From: Clostridia bacterium
Lineage (GTDB): Bacteria; Bacillota; Clostridia; TANB77; CAG-508
DNA length: 5,079 bases
Assembly: GCA_900772235.1 (NCBI GenBank)
Contig: CAAGQX010000053.1
Coordinates: forward strand, 1 to 5,079
Direction: 5' to 3'
Under the pieces are notes generated by a model. It was not told the origin of the DNA. It did not search any database and worked only from the letters and a program-made list of their open reading frames with translations. Of this stretch, positions 1 to 5,079 are shown piece after piece. The stretch's first letter is position 1. The number at the start of each line of letters is the position of its first letter. Both the position numbers and the translations under genes were made by a program.

Positions 1-78
1 AAATTCTATGAGGCGAGTGGGCAGCGGTCAAATTTGAAAAATATTATATTAATTTTTAAATACCGTGAAGTTAAGTAA
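1..78. other. GC-rich edge patch, possible repeat or tail of an upstream gene
   Basis: Positions 10-28 are clearly richer in G and C than the surrounding very AT-rich DNA. On the plus strand, frame 1 stays open from the window edge to a TAA at 76-78, giving 25 codons (KFYEASGQRS, then an AT-rich tail), so this could be the 3' end of a gene that begins outside the window. It could equally be a fragment of an interspersed repeat, because the patch runs into CAAATTTGAAA (29-39), an 11-mer that also sits beside the hairpin repeat at the right edge. I cannot assign a family from so few residues. From 79 to 102 I see only AT-rich spacer. Confidence 0.25.
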
Positions 79-102
79 ATTACAATTTGTCATAATTAAT
101 GG

Positions 103-131
103 TTGAAAAATTTGTAAATACCATATATAAT
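103..131 (+). promoter_or_regulatory. Sigma-A promoter of the DUF4321-radC-mreB-mreC operon
   Basis: The -35 box TTGAAA lies at 103-108 and the -10 box TATAAT at 126-131, separated by exactly 17 bases. This is a near-consensus housekeeping promoter with one mismatch, at position 5 of the -35 box. Transcription would start near 138, leaving a leader of about 30 bases that contains AGGAGG at 156-161, seven bases ahead of the ATG at 169. The leader is too short for a riboswitch. The gaps downstream are short and show no terminator before 3028, so this promoter probably serves all four genes. Confidence 0.8.
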
Positions 132-168
132 ATAAAAGTAAATTTTTAAGTACATAGGAGGAAGAAAA

Positions 169-426
169 ATGGCTACAAGAGAAAAAAACTTTTGGATATT
201 ATTAGTATTTTTACTATCAGGATTAGTAATAGGTGGATTATTAGGAGAAATAGCTTCAAAGGTAGACTGGCTATGGTGGCTATCTTATGGTGAGAGATTT
301 GGGATATCTTCTCCTATAGAATTAGATTTAAGTGTTATTAAAATAACATTTGGATTAATGTTTAAAATAAATATATCTAGTATAATAGGTATGGCAATAG
401 CTATATTTATTTATCGAAAAGTATAA
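169..426 (+). CDS. DUF4321 family small membrane protein
   Basis: This 85-residue protein has two hydrophobic helices, at about residues 8-29 and 68-83, joined by a segment with a tryptophan cluster (DWLWWL, 33-38) and the motif GISSPIELDLSVIKITFGL (45-63). That layout, with a glycine-rich first helix and an LDL...FGL...N.S.IIG ending, matches the DUF4321 family, which I recall as commonly sitting beside maf, radC and mreBCD in Clostridia. The function is unknown; a membrane role near the elongation machinery is only suggested by its neighbours. The start is secure: AGGAGG lies seven bases upstream and the promoter just ahead. It is the first gene of the operon, with 43 bases before radC. The length is normal for the family and nothing appears missing. 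Confidence 0.8.
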   Translation: MATREKNFWILLVFLLSGLVIGGLLGEIASKVDWLWWLSYGERFGISSPIELDLSVIKITFGLMFKINISSIIGMAIAIFIYRKV

Positions 427-469
427 ATAAACTAAAAGTGGGGCATATGGGGGAAAGAAAGGATTTTTT

Positions 470-1150
470 ATGAAAATTAAAGATTTACCCTTATCAGAAA
501 GGCCTTATGAAAAATTAGAATTATTTGGAGCAGAAAAATTATCAAATGCAGAATTATTGGCAATAATAATAAAGACTGGAACAAAAGAAAAATCTGTTAT
601 TACAATTGCACAGGAAATATTAAAATTGCAAAATGAAAATAGTAGCGGTAATTTAAGATTTATGCAAGATTTAAGTATAACAGATTTTATGAAAATAAAA
701 GGAATTGGTAAAGTAAAAGCTATTCAGCTTAAGGCAATATGTGAACTAACAAAGAGAATATCAAGGCCAATTAATTATCAAATTAAAATAAAAAATTCAA
801 AAGATGTGGCGAGTTTGCTCATGCCAGAGATGAGATACGAAAAAAGAGAAATTGCAAAAGTATTGCTGTTAAATTGTAAAAACTTAGTTCTAAAAATTGT
901 AGACATCTCAATAGGCGGAGCAAATTTTGCATGTTTAGAACCTAAAGATATTTTAGCAGAAGCTCTTAAATTACAAGCACCAAAGATAATTCTTGTTCAC
1001 AACCATCCTAGTGGAGATACAACTCCAAGTAAAAGCGACTTTAATATAACAGATAGAATATATGAAGCAGCTGAACTTATGGGAATTCAAATGCTAGACC
1101 ACATAATAATAGGCGATGGAACATATGAGAGTATTTTTAGAAAGGATTGA
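470..1150 (+). CDS. radC: RadC family protein (JAB/MPN domain, UPF0758)
   Basis: This 226-residue RadC homologue has the full family layout. The N-terminal motif LPLSERPYEKL (6-16) and LSNAELLAIIIKTGT (24-38) are RadC signatures. A helix-hairpin-helix follows (KGIGKVKAIQLKA, 77-89). The C-terminal JAB1/MPN domain carries the metal-binding pattern H177-x-H179-x10-D190 within HNHPSGDTTPSKSD. The domain resembles Zn-dependent JAMM hydrolases, but the substrate of RadC proteins is not established, and the old link to DNA repair of radiation damage in E. coli was later traced to another gene. The protein is cytoplasmic, with no signal peptide or membrane helix. An AAAGGA site at 458-463 precedes the ATG. 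The stop is only nine bases before mreB, consistent with co-transcription. The length is typical and the frame is intact. Confidence 0.95.
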   Translation: MKIKDLPLSERPYEKLELFGAEKLSNAELLAIIIKTGTKEKSVITIAQEILKLQNENSSGNLRFMQDLSITDFMKIKGIGKVKAIQLKAICELTKRISRPINYQIKIKNSKDVASLLMPEMRYEKREIAKVLLLNCKNLVLKIVDISIGGANFACLEPKDILAEALKLQAPKIILVHNHPSGDTTPSKSDFNITDRIYEAAELMGIQMLDHIIIGDGTYESIFRKD

Positions 1151-1159
1151 TAAATTAAT

Positions 1160-2192
1160 ATGAATTTATTTAGTTTTAAAGGAAAAGATATCGGAATAGA
1201 CCTAGGAACAGCCAATACTTTAGTTTTATTGAAAGGAAGAGGTATTGTATTAAATGAGCCATCAGTTGTTGCAATAGATAAACAAACTGGAGATATTTTA
1301 GCAACTGGAAACGAAGCAAAAGAAATGCTTGGAAGAACACCAGATAGTATTAAAGCAGTTAGACCTTTGAAAGATGGCGTAATTGCAGATTTTACTGCTA
1401 CTCGGATTAATGCTAAAAAACATTCTTACAAAAGTTTGCCAAAGGTATAATGCCGGTAGACCTAGAGTAGTTGTAGGTGTTCCGTCTGGTATTACAGAAG
1501 TAGAAGAAAGAGCCGTAGAAGAATCTGTATTACGTGCTGGTGCAAAAGAAGTATTTTTAATTGAAGAACCAATGGCAGCAGCAATTGGAGCAAATTTAGA
1601 TGTAGCCGCACCTTCTGGAAATATAATTGTAGATATCGGTGGTGGAACAACAGAAGTTGCTGTTATTTCTTTAGGAGGAATTGTTGTAAGCAATTCTATA
1701 AGAAAAGCTGGAGACGAATTAGATGAAGATATAGTAAACTATGTTAAAAGAGAAATGGGACTTGCCATAGGTTTAACAATGGCAGAGCAAATAAAAATAG
1801 ATATAGGATGCGCAACTCCTCTTGTTTCAGAAGCTACTATGGAAATTAAAGGAAGAGATTTAACAACAGGTCTTCCTAGGGTAGCAATAATTAGTTCTTC
1901 TCAAGTAGAAGAAGCCATCAGAGAATCTATACACGAGATAATAGAAGTAGTTAAATTAACTTTAGAAAAAACACCTCCAGAGCTTGCATCAGACATTGCT
2001 GAAAAAGGAATTATACTTGCAGGTGGAGGAGCTTTAATAAAGAATTTAGATAAACTATTAAGCGCAGCAACTAAAATGCCAGTGTTTGTGGCAGAAAATC
2101 CACTAGAATGTGTAGTAAAAGGTACTGGAAAAACTTTAGAAGACTTAGAAAAACTAAAAGAAGTTTTAATAAATGCACGAAAGAGAAGATAA
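1160..2192 (+). pseudogene. mreB: Rod-shape actin homologue MreB, reading frame broken by one extra base
   Basis: MreB is the bacterial actin that polymerises under the membrane and guides lateral wall synthesis. The N-terminal part is read from 1160 and holds phosphate loop 1 (IDLGTANTLV, 13-22) and VRPLKDGVIADFTAT (67-81). That frame then drifts into non-MreB sequence and stops at 1448-1450. The rest continues one frame over, from about 1404 to 2192: MLKNILTKV, RPRVVVGVPSGITEVEERAV, catalytic IEEPMAAAIGA, phosphate loop 2 (VDIGGGTTEVAVIS) and the adenosine motif LAGGGALIKNLD. Removing one base between about 1403 and 1409 gives 343 residues, a normal length, aligning to B. subtilis MreB with no gap around the junction. 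Every nucleotide-binding motif is present, so this is either a recent mutation, an assembly error or, less likely, recoding. The start follows radC by nine bases; AAAGGAT at 1141-1147 is a somewhat distant ribosome site inside radC, suggesting coupling. Confidence 0.9.
1400..1412 (+). other. Frame-break site within mreB
   Basis: The N-terminal frame reads ACT (T81, 1400-1402), CGG, ATT, AAT, GCT. The frame that continues MreB reads GGA (1404), TTA, ATG (1410), CTA, AAA, AAC. Skipping a single base at about 1403 gives DFTAT-GLMLKNILTKV, which matches the usual MreB spacing. The A-run at 1415-1420 is the obvious place for an indel, and shortening it would also restore the frame, but it would give RINAKNIL instead of LMLKNIL, and MreB normally has M-x-K at this place. 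I therefore place the break upstream of 1410. Confidence 0.75.
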
Positions 2193-2221
2193 TTTAAGAC
2201 TAAAAAGTAAGAGGATTTATT

Positions 2222-3037
2222 ATGTATAAAAGTAAAAAAAGTGGATTAGTAGGAAGTATTATAACTATTATTATTTTACTTATATTAGTATTTACTACAA
2301 GCATTAATATAAACAATTTTTCTGGAATTGAAAATATTTTTGGTAAAATAGTTACACCTATACAAAATGGACTAGTATATTTAAAAAATAAAGTTTCTAA
2401 AAATAATAGTTTTTTTGAAAGTGTTGATACTTTAAAAGAAGAAAATCAAAAACTTAAGCAAGAAAATAATGAGTTACAATCTAAATTAGAAGAATTACAA
2501 ATATTAAAATCTGAAAATGCAGTTTTAAGAGAATTTGCCAATCTTTCAGAGCAATATTCAGAATATGAAACAGTTCCTGCCTATGTTATTAGCAAAAATA
2601 TAAGTAATTTAAGTGAAGTATTTATTATAAATGTAGGAAAAACAAGTGGAGTATATGCAAATATGGCAGTTATGGGAAAAGATGGATTAATTGGACACGT
2701 TATATCATCAACAGACACTACCGCTAAAGTACAGCCTATAATAGACACTGCAAGTAGTGTTAGTGGTTTGCTAACTTCTTCAAGGAAAAATGTAATTGTA
2801 AAAGGACAATTAAATTCTAGTAAAAATTTAAGAATTGATATGGTCCAAACAGACACTGAACTAATGATAGGGGACACAGTTGAAACATCTGGGCTAGGTG
2901 GAATTTATCCAAAGGGAATTAAAATTGGAACAATTAAAGAAATAATGGAAACAAAAAACATAACTGAAAAATATGCAATATTAGAAACAACTGTTGATTT
3001 TGAAAATTTAGAATATGTGTTGGTAATAAAAAAATAA
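2222..3037 (+). CDS. mreC: Rod-shape-determining protein MreC
   Basis: MreC is a bitopic membrane protein whose outer domain binds elongasome penicillin-binding proteins and connects them to MreB filaments. The 271 residues show a short basic N-terminus (KSKKS), one transmembrane helix (about 9-27), a coiled coil rich in K, E, L and N (about 67-108) and the beta-rich MreC domain (about 117-270). Family landmarks include NVGKTSGVYANMAVMGKDGLIGHV starting at 137 (a glycine-rich strand pair) and SGLGGIYPKGIKIGTI at 223-238. The length is normal and the protein is complete, ending just after the final strand EYVLVIKK. The start is supported by AAGAGGAT at 2209-2216. It lies 29 bases after mreB with no terminator between, so it is probably co-transcribed. 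No mreD follows; the stop codon lies inside the left arm of a terminator stem. Confidence 0.95.
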   Translation: MYKSKKSGLVGSIITIIILLILVFTTSININNFSGIENIFGKIVTPIQNGLVYLKNKVSKNNSFFESVDTLKEENQKLKQENNELQSKLEELQILKSENAVLREFANLSEQYSEYETVPAYVISKNISNLSEVFIINVGKTSGVYANMAVMGKDGLIGHVISSTDTTAKVQPIIDTASSVSGLLTSSRKNVIVKGQLNSSKNLRIDMVQTDTELMIGDTVETSGLGGIYPKGIKIGTIKEIMETKNITEKYAILETTVDFENLEYVLVIKK

Positions 3038-3063
3038 TGGCTTTTAAAAACCATTATTTTTTT
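3028..3063. terminator. Bidirectional intrinsic terminator between mreC and the convergent gene
   Basis: Bases 3028-3040 (AAAAAAATAATGG) are perfectly complementary to 3051-3063 (CCATTATTTTTTT), giving a 13-bp stem with a 10-base loop (3041-3050). On the plus strand the right arm ends in seven Ts; on the minus strand the left arm also ends in seven Ts, so the structure can stop transcription from both sides. The stem is mostly A-T, so only the inner part (AATAATGG/CCATTATT) with its two G-C pairs is likely to act as the hairpin, while the outer A/T run acts as the U-tract. The mreC stop (3035-3037) is in the left arm, and the stop of the opposing gene (3046-3044) is in the loop. Confidence 0.85.
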
Positions 3064-4942
3064 GTGTATCATCTTCTAACTTTTCTCTTTTAGGAATTTT
3101 GGGAGCTTTGTATGCAAAAGCCTCTTCTAATATAGGATAAGCAACTGCAACATACATAGTTTGTTTACTTAGTTCTTCAATGTTTTCTTGGTCTTGTGAA
3201 GTTAAGGAATATTTTGGAACTGGTTTTATTGTGACTTTTGTTTCTTCTTCTGGTTCTGAAGTTTCAACCTGCTCTGGCTCAACATCAATATTTTCCTTTG
3301 GTATTGTAACTTTTGGAGATTCAATTTCTTCATCTGCATCATTGCCTAAAGAATTTTCATTTGTTAGGTCAGTTTTTTGAGGTTCAATATTATCAGCATT
3401 ATTACTTTTTTCTTCTAAACTTTCTTTATCACTTGTTGAAACTGGTTGCTCAATTTCTACCTTCGCAGATTTTTCAGCATCTTCTCCAGCAACTTCTGTT
3501 TCCAGACTTTCTGATACAGCTGGTGATATATCATATGTAATTAAAGGGTTTGCAATAAGGTCTTCAGAAAAGATATTATAAATATCACTTTCAGCAGGTG
3601 GAACTTCAATTTCTACACTATTTTCTGTTGGAGTGGGTTCATTTTTCATACTAGGAATTGTGTCAAAAACTGGAAGAACAATTGCTGCTTTTGGCTTCTT
3701 GGTTTCTTCTTGAGAAGTTTCTTGTATTTGAGAAATATTATCTTTACCTTTTTTAGATAAAGAGTTCCCTTGGGAAATAATACCTAAATAATTTAGAATT
3801 GCATTTTTTCTTGCTTCTTCTAATTGTGAAGGAGCTATCTGTGAGTTTAATATAGGTATTGAAAATTCACCTTTTTGTGGAATTTTATATCCAGCACTTG
3901 TAAATTGTTTTATAATTTCTTCTCTTGCAAATTGAGAAAAATTAATTTTCCTGTTTTCATATATCCAATTTAATATAGCTGATGTATCATAAGAAGATTG
4001 CTCTAATACTACTTTCAAGCTATCTAAAGCATTAAATTGAAGAGCAGATGTAGAACGTTTACTTACTAATAGCTCATCTTCTTGAGGTAGACTAACAACG
4101 TCCTCTAATGCTTGCTCAGATAAGCATACAGCTTTTTGTGATAAATCTTCAATTTGCGATTTTGCCATATCAGAAAAATGTGCGTAGTCGTATTTTGCTA
4201 AAACTATAGAAATTGCATCTAATGGCATACCATTTAAATTAGTTGCTACAAGTTCTCTAACTTCAGATACGGCATTTTCCTCATTCTTTTTTTCTTGTAT
4301 TGAATTTAATGCTTCAGAAGTTATTTCATTTAACTCAGTTTTTAATTTTTCTGGAAAGCTTTCTAATGAATATTTATTTTGCCAATCGATAATTGCTTTT
4401 GAATAATCTTCACTAGAAAAAGATGTACTTTTTTCTTTTATTTCCTTTAATGAAGACATTGCCTCTTCTTGATTCTTCAACTCTTTTGAAGGAACTAATA
4501 ATAAAGTACACACTTTTGCTTTGTAGAATCTGTCAAAGTCATACAAAGATATTCCTTCTGAATTTAATTTACTTTTCCACGTATATATCTGCCTTTGCGC
4601 ACTTTTATAATCCTTACTTTTTCTAGCAGAATCAATTATATTCTTTAAATCATCATATAATTGTTTTTGTTTTTCTTTTTCATGTAAAACCTTTGCAGCT
4701 AAATAATCTCCCATTAATCTAGACAAAAAATCTTTATTTAAAATAGCCTTTATTTTTCTTACTATTTCAGGGTTTGTAAAATCTGCCAATGGATATTTAT
4801 TTTCCCAAGCAGCTATTTTTTCTTCAATTCCGTTAAAGTTCTGTGTTTCAATTGCTATAACAAAAATCATTCTTAATTCTTCATATGCTTGTGCTTCGTT
4901 AAATTTTGGTTCTATTTTATTAGTATCTTTATTATTACTCAT
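3044..4942 (-). CDS. Hypothetical repeat protein with acidic C-terminal tail
   Basis: I do not recognise this 632-residue protein. The start at 4942 is chosen because AGGGGGA (4954-4948) sits five bases upstream and a promoter lies just beyond; the same frame is open further upstream, but that part would precede the transcription start. There is no signal peptide or membrane helix, so it is probably cytoplasmic. Residues 19-350 look helical and contain about five diverged copies of a unit with the core I-x-x-W-x-x-K-Y-x-L-x-x-F: W46 (AAWENKYPLADF), W122, W187 (IDWQNKYSLESF), V247 in place of W (LAKYDYAHF) and W326. Residues 370-392 hold a further predicted helix. Residues about 400-575 are low in hydrophobics and rich in E, S, T, P and D, probably disordered. 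The end (591-617) turns hydrophobic and then basic (TMYVAVAYPILEEAFAYKAPKIPKR). It is convergent to mreC and separately transcribed. Codon use resembles its neighbours. Confidence 0.85.
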   Translation of the reverse strand: MSNNKDTNKIEPKFNEAQAYEELRMIFVIAIETQNFNGIEEKIAAWENKYPLADFTNPEIVRKIKAILNKDFLSRLMGDYLAAKVLHEKEKQKQLYDDLKNIIDSARKSKDYKSAQRQIYTWKSKLNSEGISLYDFDRFYKAKVCTLLLVPSKELKNQEEAMSSLKEIKEKSTSFSSEDYSKAIIDWQNKYSLESFPEKLKTELNEITSEALNSIQEKKNEENAVSEVRELVATNLNGMPLDAISIVLAKYDYAHFSDMAKSQIEDLSQKAVCLSEQALEDVVSLPQEDELLVSKRSTSALQFNALDSLKVVLEQSSYDTSAILNWIYENRKINFSQFAREEIIKQFTSAGYKIPQKGEFSIPILNSQIAPSQLEEARKNAILNYLGIISQGNSLSKKGKDNISQIQETSQEETKKPKAAIVLPVFDTIPSMKNEPTPTENSVEIEVPPAESDIYNIFSEDLIANPLITYDISPAVSESLETEVAGEDAEKSAKVEIEQPVSTSDKESLEEKSNNADNIEPQKTDLTNENSLGNDADEEIESPKVTIPKENIDVEPEQVETSEPEEETKVTIKPVPKYSLTSQDQENIEELSKQTMYVAVAYPILEEAFAYKAPKIPKREKLEDDTQKNNGF

Positions 4943-4967
4943 ATTAATCCCCCTAAAATACATACAT

Positions 4968-4996
4968 ATTATACCATATAAATATTGAAAAAGGAA
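4968..4996 (-). promoter_or_regulatory. Extended -10 promoter for the minus-strand hypothetical gene
   Basis: Read on the minus strand, TGGTATAAT covers 4976-4968: a perfect TATAAT (4973-4968) preceded by the TGn of an extended -10 element. The -35 position with a 17-base spacer (4996-4991, TTCCTT) is a poor match, which extended -10 promoters tolerate. Transcription would start near 4961, leaving a leader of about 18 bases, just enough for the AGGGGGA ribosome site at 4954-4948. This supports starting the protein at 4942 rather than at any upstream codon. Confidence 0.7.
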
Positions 4997-5035
4997 GAAA
5001 AAAATGTAAATTGTAATTTGTATAAATATTTGTAT

Positions 5036-5076
5036 GCAAATTTGAAATGTAGGGGCGATTTTAATCGCCCGCAAAT
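5036..5076. repeat. GC-rich inverted repeat, probable interspersed hairpin element
   Basis: GGGCGATT (5053-5060) and AATCGCCC (5063-5070) form a perfect 8-bp stem with a two-base gap (physically, seven pairs and a four-base loop), standing out from very AT-rich surroundings. The hairpin region is bracketed by the direct hexamer GCAAAT at 5036-5041 and 5071-5076. Short elements with a TAGGGGCGA...TCGCCCG form are, as I recall, scattered between genes in many gut Clostridia genomes, but I cannot count copies here. No T-run follows on either strand, so it is not a usual terminator. Bases 4997-5035, between this and the promoter, are AT-rich spacer with nothing I can name. Confidence 0.5.
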
Positions 5077-5079
5077 AAA

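Noticed and set aside
57..122. Direct repeat TAAATACC at 57-64 and 115-122 as an operator
   Set aside because: Only eight AT-rich bases with no symmetry, 58 bases apart; chance is the simpler explanation.
381..386. TATAAT inside the DUF4321 gene as a separate promoter for radC
   Set aside because: There is no reasonable -35 box 16-18 bases upstream, and such hexamers arise often in coding DNA this rich in A and T.
1298..1693. Minus-strand open frame inside mreB
   Set aside because: It is the reverse shadow of conserved MreB coding sequence, with no promoter or ribosome site.
1383..2192. The downstream mreB frame as an independent gene starting at TTG 1383
   Set aside because: No ribosome binding site precedes it, its first residues are not MreB-like, and it lacks phosphate loop 1, so it is the rest of a broken mreB.
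2581..2877. Minus-strand open frame inside mreC
   Set aside because: It lies wholly within the conserved MreC domain on the other strand and has no translation signals.
3180..3540. Two plus-strand open frames opposite the hypothetical gene's tail
   Set aside because: Their serine-, phenylalanine- and leucine-rich products are the complement of the E/S/T-rich tail codons. They overlap each other and have no convincing ribosome sites.
4423..4626. Plus-strand open frame opposite the N-terminal part of the hypothetical gene
   Set aside because: It is the complement of lysine- and glutamate-rich helical codons, with no ribosome site or recognisable product.
4943..5074. Upstream extension of the minus-strand gene by 44 codons, starting at 5074
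   Set aside because: It runs through the hairpin repeat and the TATAAT promoter and has no ribosome site. The ATG at 4942 has AGGGGGA at the right distance.

Overview
This looks like chromosomal DNA from an AT-rich, low-GC Gram-positive bacterium, most likely an uncultured member of the Clostridia. The reasons are the strong A/T bias in codons and spacers, AGGAGG-type ribosome binding sites, a consensus sigma-A promoter, and a DUF4321 - radC - mreB - mreC gene order that is typical of Clostridia. The genus cannot be told from the sequence.

Left to right: positions 1-168 hold a GC-rich patch of unknown origin and then a clear promoter (TTGAAA, 17-base spacer, TATAAT). This drives a tightly packed plus-strand set of four genes: a small two-helix membrane protein of the DUF4321 family (169-426), radC (470-1150), mreB (1160-2192, with its reading frame broken once near 1403) and mreC (2222-3037). 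A perfect 13-bp stem with a T-run closes the set right after mreC, so mreD, which usually follows, is absent from this locus. Converging from the right is a long minus-strand gene (4942 to 3044) for a 632-residue protein that I do not recognise. It has its own extended -10 promoter and a strong ribosome binding site, and it ends inside the same terminator hairpin. Past its promoter, the right edge carries a short GC-rich inverted repeat that looks like an interspersed element.

MreB and MreC belong to the rod-shape (elongasome) machinery: MreB forms filaments under the membrane and MreC links them to the cell-wall synthases outside. RadC and DUF4321 travel with them by gene order rather than by known function. 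The two points most worth following are the single-base frame break in mreB, which is otherwise an intact 343-residue protein, and the unknown convergent gene, whose N-terminal half is built from about five diverged copies of one helical unit, followed by a long acidic, probably disordered tail. I see no CRISPR array, tRNA, rRNA, transposase or phage gene.
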